Assembly: GCA_031549685.1 (NCBI GenBank)
Contig: JAVBPG010000050.1
Location: 1 to 20,129, forward strand
Reading direction: 5' to 3'
DNA from: JAITMY01 sp031549685
Lineage (GTDB): Bacteria; Bacteroidota; Bacteroidia; Bacteroidales; UBA932
DNA length: 20,129 bases
The notes beneath the pieces are model-generated. The model had not been told where the DNA came from, did not search any database, and worked only from the letters and a program-made list of their open reading frames with translations. This document shows positions 15,008 through 20,129 of the stretch, piece by piece (the first letter of the stretch is position 1; each line of letters starts with the position of its first letter). A program made the position numbers and the translations under genes.

Positions 15008-15090
15008 GACATGCGATATGCGACGCGCGATTCATCTTTCGCATGTCGCAAGTCGCAGTTCGCACATCTGAAATTTGAAAATTTGAAATC
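15008..15090. repeat. TCGCA and AAATTTGAA repeats between the transketolase halves
   Basis: GACATGCGA (15008-15016) and TCGCATGTC (15039-15047) form a perfect 9-bp inverted repeat. Four TCGCA units follow at 7-8 bp spacing (from 15039), then GAAATTTGAAAATTTGAAAT (about 15070-15089). A similar AAATTTGAAACTTGAATT tract lies just before the kinase start at 16139. Confidence 0.55.
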
Positions 15091-15094
15091 CGAA

Positions 15095-16039
15095 ATGAGC
15101 AATAATACCATTCCCTGCCGAAAAAGTTTTACCGACACCCTCTTGGCTTTAGCCAAAAAGGATAAAGATATTGTAGCCGTAACCAGCGATGCCCGCGGTT
15201 CGGTTACGCTTGACAGCTTTGCCAACGAGCTGCCCGAACAGTTTGTTGAGGTGGGCATTGCCGAGCAAGATGCCGTGGGCATTGCCGCCGGGCTGGCCTC
15301 CTGCGGCAAAAAAACCTTTGTTTGCGGCCCCGCCTGCTTTTACGTGGCGCGCAGCTTAGAGCAGGTAAAGGTCGATTTGGCCTACTCCAAAAATCCCGTG
15401 AAGGTGCTGGGCGTGAGCGGCGGCGTGAGCTACGGCGCCTTGGGCAGCACCCACCACAGCCTGCACGACATTGCCGCGCTGCGCACCTTCCCCGGCATGC
15501 ACGTGGTGCTGCCCTGCGATATTTTTCAAACCAAAAAGCTGGTGGAGCAGCTCGTTGACTACCCCTACCCCGTTTACATTCGCGTAGGTCGCAACGCCGT
15601 GCCCAACGTTTACGAGGGCGAAAATATCGAGTTCAAAATAGGCAAGGCCAACATGCTGGCCGATGGCAAAGATTTGACCATTATCGGCACAGGCGAAACC
15701 ACCTACCACTGCCTGCAGGCCTCGAAAATACTGAAAGAAAAAGGTCTTTCAGTACGCGTGCTCGACATGCACACGCTGAAGCCATTCGACACTGAGGCCG
15801 TGCTAAAAGCCGCCGCTGAAACCAGTAGAATTCTGACCGTGGAGGAGCACAGCATCTTCGGCGGATTAGGCGCTGCGGTGGCTGAGGTGGTGGTGCAAGG
15901 CAAAAATATGGTTCCCGTAAGAATCGTGGGCATCCCCGACGAAAATGCCGTGCACGGCACGCCGCTGGAAATTTTCAAGCACTACGGGTTGGATACAGAG
16001 GGCATTGTTGCAACGGCAGAAAAGTTTTGTAAACAATAA
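15095..16039 (+). CDS. Transketolase, C-terminal subunit
   Basis: This 314-residue protein is the second half of the split transketolase. It supplies the pyrimidine-binding domain with the cofactor-activating glutamate (E57 in EVGIAEQDAVGIAAGLA), the VLGVSGGVSYGALGSTHHSL active-site region, and a C-terminal transketolase domain (LTIIGTGETTYH, then RVLDMHTLKPFDTEAVLKAA and TVEEHSIFGGLGAAVAEV). The open frame runs upstream into the N-subunit gene, but the ATG at 15095 gives the expected N-terminus (MSNNTIPCRKSF). The sequence resembles the transketolase/DXP synthase C-terminal family. The cluster with a kinase and isomerase suggests a specific ketose phosphate, but a general pentose phosphate role is also possible. 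Confidence 0.95.
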   Translation: MSNNTIPCRKSFTDTLLALAKKDKDIVAVTSDARGSVTLDSFANELPEQFVEVGIAEQDAVGIAAGLASCGKKTFVCGPACFYVARSLEQVKVDLAYSKNPVKVLGVSGGVSYGALGSTHHSLHDIAALRTFPGMHVVLPCDIFQTKKLVEQLVDYPYPVYIRVGRNAVPNVYEGENIEFKIGKANMLADGKDLTIIGTGETTYHCLQASKILKEKGLSVRVLDMHTLKPFDTEAVLKAAAETSRILTVEEHSIFGGLGAAVAEVVVQGKNMVPVRIVGIPDENAVHGTPLEIFKHYGLDTEGIVATAEKFCKQ

Positions 16040-16054
16040 TCTCAACTTACGCTG

Positions 16055-16114
16055 TCATCCCGAACTTGATTCGGGATCTCCTGCCAGGGGATTGCGGGTC
16101 AAGCCCGCAATGAC
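16055..16114. repeat. Paired inverted dispersed repeat between transketolase and kinase
   Basis: GTCATCCCGAACTTGATTCG.. (from 16055) and ..GGGTCAAGCCCGCAATGAC (ending 16114) are two divergent units of the GTCAT..CTTGA family facing each other, with the same architecture as 1274-1356 and 8029-8123. Confidence 0.8.
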
Positions 16115-16138
16115 AATCTTAAATTTGAAACTTGAATT

Positions 16139-17620
16139 TTGAAATTCACTCTTGCCATAGACCAAAGCACTTCGGCCACCAAGGCCATGCTATTTGATGC
16201 TCAAGCGCAAATTGTAGCGCGCGCTTCAGTAGAACATGAGCAATTTTATCCGCAGCCAAGTTGGGTAGAACACGATGCCGAGGAAATTTTGCGCAACACC
16301 TATGCTGCCATTGAGCAAGTGCTACGCGAAAGTAAAATAGATATTTCACATGTAAAATCGGTGGCCATAACCAACCAGCGCGAAACCGTGGTAGTGTGGG
16401 ACAGGCACACCGGCAAGCCTATTTACAACGCCGTGGTGTGGCAGTGCCAGCGTGGAGTTGATATTTGCAACAATCTTATTAATAAAGGATTAGAGGAAAA
16501 AGTAAGAGCCAAAACCGGGCTTATCATTAACCCCTACTTTTCGGCCAGCGGCGTACAATGGATTTTAGATAACGTGAACGGCGCGCGTGCCGCAGCCAAC
16601 GAAAATCGCTTATTGATGGGAACCATCGACACGTGGCTGATGTGGAATTTTACGCAAGGAAGAGCACACGCAACGGATTACACCAACGCCTCACGCACCT
16701 TGCTTTTCAACACCTCCACGTTAACTTGGGACAATGAGCTGCTCGACATGTTTACCATTCCACGCAGCATGATGCCCGAGGTAAAATCGTGCGATGCTGT
16801 TTTTGGCGAAACTAACCTCAACGGACTTTTACAAAAAAATATTCCCATAGCAGGCGTGCTGGGCGACTCGCACGGCGCGCTGGTGGGGCAAATGTGCTTT
16901 GCGCAGGGCATGGGCAAAGCCACCTATGGCACAGGCTCATCGCTCATGGTCAACGTAGGCGAGAAAAATTTACCCGCACCAAAAGGGCTTGTAACCTCAG
17001 TGGGATTTGCCGCGCAGGGAAAGGTGTTTTACGCCTTCGAGGGCAACATTCACTGCACCGGCGCCACCATCAAGTGGTTGATTGACGATTTGCAGCTGAT
17101 AGAATCTTCCGCCGAAAGCGAAGCCATTGCGACCAGCGTAGCCGACAACGGCGGTGTGTACCTCGTTCCGGCCTTTGCCGGCCTTGGCGCGCCGTGGTGG
17201 AACAGCGAGGCGCGCGCCCTCATCTGCGGCATGACGCGCGGCTCGGGCAAGGCGCATGTGGTGCGCGCGGCGCTTGAGGCCATTGCCTACCAGGTAAAGG
17301 ATTTGGTGGACTTAATGGCCAGCGGTTCGGGCATAAAAATAGCCGAGCTGCGCGTAGATGGCGGCCCCGTAAAGAACAACTTTTTAATGCAGTTCCAGGC
17401 CGATATGCTCGGCACAAAAATTAACCGCAGCGAAATTGCCGAAGCCTCGGCGCTTGGCGCTGTGCTTATGAACGGCCTTGCCCTGGGACGATACAAAACC
17501 TTGGAGGAGGTTTCCGCTTTGCGCAAAAGCAACGATTTTCTGGAACGAAAAATGGAGCTTGCTTTCGTTGAAAAAAACTATGAGGGCTGGAAGAAGGCGG
17601 TAAGAAAGACGATGATGTAA
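16139..17620 (+). CDS. glpK: Glycerol kinase-like FGGY carbohydrate kinase
   Basis: This 493-residue kinase phosphorylates a polyol or sugar with ATP. It matches GlpK closely: phosphate loop DQSTSATKA (8-16), NQRET (79-83), VWQCQRG, NPYFSA with Y133, GTIDTWLMW, ATDYTNASRT, YGTGSS, AGLGAPWW and RVDGGPVKNNFLMQFQ. Of the E. coli glycerol contacts, R83, E84, Y135 and D245 appear as R81, E82, Y133 and D243, but Q246 is S244 (GDSHGAL). Glycerol is therefore the simplest substrate, but the neighbouring genes allow another small ketose or polyol. The start is TTG at 16139: an in-frame TGA lies at 16133-16135, and the first in-frame ATG would delete the phosphate loop. The gene follows a repeat element about 100 bp after the transketolase. 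Confidence 0.9.
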   Translation: MKFTLAIDQSTSATKAMLFDAQAQIVARASVEHEQFYPQPSWVEHDAEEILRNTYAAIEQVLRESKIDISHVKSVAITNQRETVVVWDRHTGKPIYNAVVWQCQRGVDICNNLINKGLEEKVRAKTGLIINPYFSASGVQWILDNVNGARAAANENRLLMGTIDTWLMWNFTQGRAHATDYTNASRTLLFNTSTLTWDNELLDMFTIPRSMMPEVKSCDAVFGETNLNGLLQKNIPIAGVLGDSHGALVGQMCFAQGMGKATYGTGSSLMVNVGEKNLPAPKGLVTSVGFAAQGKVFYAFEGNIHCTGATIKWLIDDLQLIESSAESEAIATSVADNGGVYLVPAFAGLGAPWWNSEARALICGMTRGSGKAHVVRAALEAIAYQVKDLVDLMASGSGIKIAELRVDGGPVKNNFLMQFQADMLGTKINRSEIAEASALGAVLMNGLALGRYKTLEEVSALRKSNDFLERKMELAFVEKNYEGWKKAVRKTMM

Positions 17621-17655
17621 AACGTACCGGATACAAAACCTAAAACTGATTTTAC

Positions 17656-17674
17656 GCTATGCCAACAGCATAGC
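17656..17674. other. Stem-loop upstream of the small exported protein
   Basis: GCTATGC (17656-17662) and GCATAGC (17668-17674) pair perfectly around a 5-base loop, 21 bp before the ATG at 17696. No T-tract follows on the plus strand, so it is not a typical terminator. It could be an operator or an mRNA leader structure. Confidence 0.45.
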
Positions 17675-17695
17675 TGGACAAAAAAACTAAAAAAC

Positions 17696-18466
17696 ATGGG
17701 AGCTATTTCTACATTTTTGCTGATATCCTTATTTGTTTTCGCCATGCGCGGGCAAATGAACTCCACCACCGATTTTCATACCGGAATCGGCAGCTACGAC
17801 CTCAACAACGTGTGGATGGCTGACAGCATTACCGATGAGCTGGAGGATGCTACAAGCATTACCTACAAACGGTCGGAGCCGCTTGGCGTAATCGGCGAGA
17901 AGCACCAGCGCTTCTACATTCACTTTTCCTCGGCCATCCGGCAGGCCGACAACCCTTACGAGTACTTCGTTTCGGGAAAAACTAAAACCGGCGACCGCAC
18001 TTGCGATTTTCTCGGCTACGTGAGCGTTAGGGAGGCCAAGCTGCTGAAGTTGGGCGAGGATGCCGACCACAAGCAGGGCTACGTGGTGTGCGAAGTCAGG
18101 CTGTACGAGAACGACAAGCAGCCCAACACCGGAATCATTGCAGGTGTGCTCGAATCGCACTTTACCATTGACAAAAATGACAAGTTTGAGTACAAAACGC
18201 TCACCGGTATCGACGGTTTTAACAACAACCTGTTTACGGGCACTTGGACCAGCTACCAGAATCAGAAAATGACTAAAAATTGCAGTTGGGGCGACTATAA
18301 GAATCCTAAGACGGGAAAGGCTTTGATGGATGAAAGGTTGTTTGGCCCCGAATCAAAGTACAAGGAAAACGGTTGGGACAACTACTACAAAGCCTGGTCG
18401 GGCAACAGCAGCGACCCCGAAACGCAGCAGGCAATGGAGAAAGAAAACGAGGAGTGGTGGAAGTAA
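17696..18466 (+). CDS. Small probably exported protein of unknown function
   Basis: I do not recognise a family for this 256-residue protein. The N-terminus (MGAISTFLLISLFVFAMRGQ) looks like a signal peptide, with cleavage perhaps near residue 18-20. The rest is polar and aromatic with beta-strand character (HQRFYIHFSSAIRQ, then GYVVCEVRLYEND and GIIAGVLESHFTID). The C-terminal third is rich in Trp, Tyr, Asn and Glu and ends KENEEWWK. Three cysteines are present (in DRTCDFL, VVCEVR and KNCSWG), which could pair in an oxidising compartment. It lies 75 bp after the kinase and about 260 bp before the isomerase-like gene, so it may share regulation with the sugar genes. No transport or enzyme motif is visible. 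Confidence 0.8.
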   Translation: MGAISTFLLISLFVFAMRGQMNSTTDFHTGIGSYDLNNVWMADSITDELEDATSITYKRSEPLGVIGEKHQRFYIHFSSAIRQADNPYEYFVSGKTKTGDRTCDFLGYVSVREAKLLKLGEDADHKQGYVVCEVRLYENDKQPNTGIIAGVLESHFTIDKNDKFEYKTLTGIDGFNNNLFTGTWTSYQNQKMTKNCSWGDYKNPKTGKALMDERLFGPESKYKENGWDNYYKAWSGNSSDPETQQAMEKENEEWWK

Positions 18467-18550
18467 AAGGATGCTTAACTATTAATGGTAAATTGTTAAG
18501 AAAAAATCATGAGTGCTGAGTTTCTGCGATTGTCATGCTGGCCAAAGCAA

Positions 18551-18683
18551 AATCGAAGCGTCATTGCGAGGAGGAACGACGAAGCAATCTCACACTTTGG
18601 CGAAGCCAATCACAACATGAGATCCTTCGCTTCGCTCAGGATGACAGAGATTGCCACGCTTTGTTCGCAATGACGCTTCGATT
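18551..18683. repeat. Nested inverted repeat (MITE-like) before the isomerase gene
   Basis: Outer arms of 19 bp, AATCGAAGCGTCATTGCGA (18551-18569) and its exact reverse complement (18665-18683), enclose a composite core. The core holds further unit pieces: GAAGCAATCTCA facing GAGATTGCCA, and ATGAGATCCTTCGCTTCGC..CAGGATGACA. The element occupies half of the 262-bp gap, and no gene is seen there. An AT-rich stretch (about 18685-18728) leads to the next ATG. Confidence 0.8.
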
Positions 18684-18728
18684 AGACATTTAATTTTTGA
18701 ATTATTAAATCTTTGAATATTTATAAAA

Positions 18729-20129
18729 ATGGCGTATAAACAAAAACTAACCTTCGGGCTGATAGTCGGCACAAGGAATATTTTCAGCGCGAAAATCGCG
18801 CAGGCTTCACGCAGCGTTGCCATCAAAAAGTTGGAGCAGCAGGGCTACGGCTACGTTATTCTTCCTGTAGAAGAAACGCCCACGGGCTGTGTTGAAACGT
18901 ATCAGGACGCGCTAAAGTGCGCGAAGCTGTTCAGCACAAAGCGTGATGAAATTGACGGCATACTTGTAATTCTTCCCAACTTTGGCGACGAGGTAAGCAT
19001 TGTTACCGCCATCAACACGGCGCAACTCAACGTACCCATTATGGTACAAGCCTGCGATGATGACAACGATAAGGTGGATGTACACAGCCGCCGCGATGCT
19101 TTCTGCGGAAAAATTTCGGTGTGCAACAACTTCTATCAGTACGGCATTCCATATACCGAAACAACCTTCCACACTCAGCCGCTGGAGAGCGAAACTTTTG
19201 ATAACGACCTTCGCCGTTTTGCCGCTGTATGCCGCGTAACCAATGGTTTGAAAAAGGCACGCATCGGAGCCATTGGCGCTCGTCCCGCAGGGTTTCAGAC
19301 CGTTCGCGCAAGCGAAAAAATATTGCAGGCAAGCGGTATTACTGTAGTGCCTGTAGATATGTCGGAAATTATTTTTGCCGCGCAAAAGCTGGCAGGCTCG
19401 GCCGAAGTTGCAAAAAAGGTGGAGGAAATTAAGGCTTACGGCAAAATCCCTTCACGCATTAAAGAGGAGAAAATCGCACGCCAGGCACAATTCGGCTTGG
19501 CCGTTGAAAATTGGATTGCCGCCAACGATATCGACGCAAGCACGCTGCAGTGCTGGGATTCGCTGGAAAAGAATTTCGGTTGCGCCGCCTGCGTAACCAT
19601 GAGCATGATGGGCGAAAAGCTGATGCCCAGCGCCTGCGAGGTGGATATTGCCGGAGCCGTGTCGATGTACACGCTGATGCTGGCAAGCGGCACGCCAAGT
19701 GCGCTGCTGGACTGGAACAACAACTTTGCGCAGGACCGCAACAAATGCGTGTGCACGCACTGCGGTAACTACCCCAAAGGATTTATGCAAACCACACCCG
19801 AAATTTCAACGCTTGACGTGCTGGGAACACAGCTGGGACACGAGGATACGTTTGGCGCCGTGAAGGGCATGGTGGCTCCCGGCCCCTTCTCGTTCTTCCG
19901 CATTTCAACCGACGATACGGCGGGCTGCGTAAAGGCTTACGTGGGCGAAGGTCAGCTTACTGCCGACCCTTACGGAATGGACGGTGGCATTGCGGTTACG
20001 CAGGTAAATAATTTGCAAAATTTGCTCAAGTTTATTTGCAAAAATGGCTTTGAACACCACGTTGCCATGGGCCGCGGAAGCCTCGCCGATATTATTGAAG
20101 AGGCTACGGTAAACTACTTGGGCTGGGAA
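18729..20129 (+). CDS. L-fucose/L-arabinose isomerase-like protein (3' end outside window)
   Basis: The frame is open for 467 codons from the ATG at 18729 to the right edge, ending in NYLGWE, so probably only a few residues are missing. It resembles the L-fucose isomerase/L-arabinose isomerase fold. The N-terminus (MAYKQKLTFGLIVGTRN) begins an alpha/beta domain. The C-terminal half has the acidic motif SACEVDIAGAVSMY (about residues 299-312) expected to hold metal ligands, then LLDWNNN, a Cys/His pair in CVCTHCGNYP, and FEHHVAMGRGSLADII with conserved-looking histidines. Members interconvert aldoses and ketoses using Mn, but many homologues have unknown substrates. The adjacent kinase and split transketolase suggest it supplies a ketose for phosphorylation. 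A nested repeat separates it from the upstream gene. Confidence 0.85.
   Translation, partial: MAYKQKLTFGLIVGTRNIFSAKIAQASRSVAIKKLEQQGYGYVILPVEETPTGCVETYQDALKCAKLFSTKRDEIDGILVILPNFGDEVSIVTAINTAQLNVPIMVQACDDDNDKVDVHSRRDAFCGKISVCNNFYQYGIPYTETTFHTQPLESETFDNDLRRFAAVCRVTNGLKKARIGAIGARPAGFQTVRASEKILQASGITVVPVDMSEIIFAAQKLAGSAEVAKKVEEIKAYGKIPSRIKEEKIARQAQFGLAVENWIAANDIDASTLQCWDSLEKNFGCAACVTMSMMGEKLMPSACEVDIAGAVSMYTLMLASGTPSALLDWNNNFAQDRNKCVCTHCGNYPKGFMQTTPEISTLDVLGTQLGHEDTFGAVKGMVAPGPFSFFRISTDDTAGCVKAYVGEGQLTADPYGMDGGIAVTQVNNLQNLLKFICKNGFEHHVAMGRGSLADIIEEATVNYLGWE

Noticed and set aside
14298..15065. 255-codon open frame on the minus strand
   Set aside because: It is antisense to the transketolase N subunit, which has full cofactor motifs, and it shows no recognisable domain.
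18551..18683. CRISPR array or insertion sequence
   Set aside because: The repeats are inverted and nested without regular spacers, and no transposase or cas gene is present.
14151..20129. Sulfoquinovose transketolase pathway
   Set aside because: Only the split transketolase would fit. The other signature genes are not seen, and the isomerase family differs.

Overview
The window looks like a chromosomal segment of a member of the Bacteroidota, probably an anaerobic or microaerobic relative of the Bacteroidales. The reasons are Bacteroidota-type promoters (a -7 box close to TAnnTTTG with a TTG or TTTG about 19-21 bp upstream), AT-rich leaders without clear Shine-Dalgarno sequences, the mix of gene families, and a superoxide reductase. 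Sixteen protein genes are supported. I see no rRNA, tRNA, CRISPR array or insertion sequence.

Left part (1-3.7 kb, minus strand): a periplasmic adaptor and a TolC-type outer-membrane channel of a tripartite efflux system, then a TetR-family regulator. The inner-membrane pump is not present and may lie beyond the left edge. Five copies of one palindrome, consensus TGAACnnTYGTTCA, surround the regulator. Three lie between tetR and the channel gene, one overlaps the tetR start region, and one lies upstream of the divergent superoxide reductase gene.

Centre (3.7-11.6 kb, plus strand): superoxide reductase; a membrane-anchored LytM/M23-like protein that lacks the visible zinc ligands; dxr (isoprenoid precursor synthesis); rseP (site-2 protease); lepA (elongation factor 4); a Fic AMPylase-family gene visibly richer in A+T than its neighbours and preceded by two tandem palindromes; and sufE three bases after fic.

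Right part (11.7-20.1 kb, plus strand): a large secreted protein of unknown function, then a likely sugar or polyol catabolic cluster. The cluster holds a split transketolase (N and C subunits), a glycerol-kinase-like FGGY kinase starting with TTG, a small exported protein of unknown function, and an L-fucose/L-arabinose isomerase-like protein running off the right edge. Isomerase, kinase and two-subunit transketolase together suggest an aldose to ketose to ketose-phosphate to transketolase route. The substrate cannot be read from the sequence.

Many gene boundaries carry short dispersed repeats: inverted GTCATTGCGGGCTTGAC-type units, GCGAAGC-rich units, GGCAGTA units and TCGCA units. No intergenic stretch exceeds about 270 bases.
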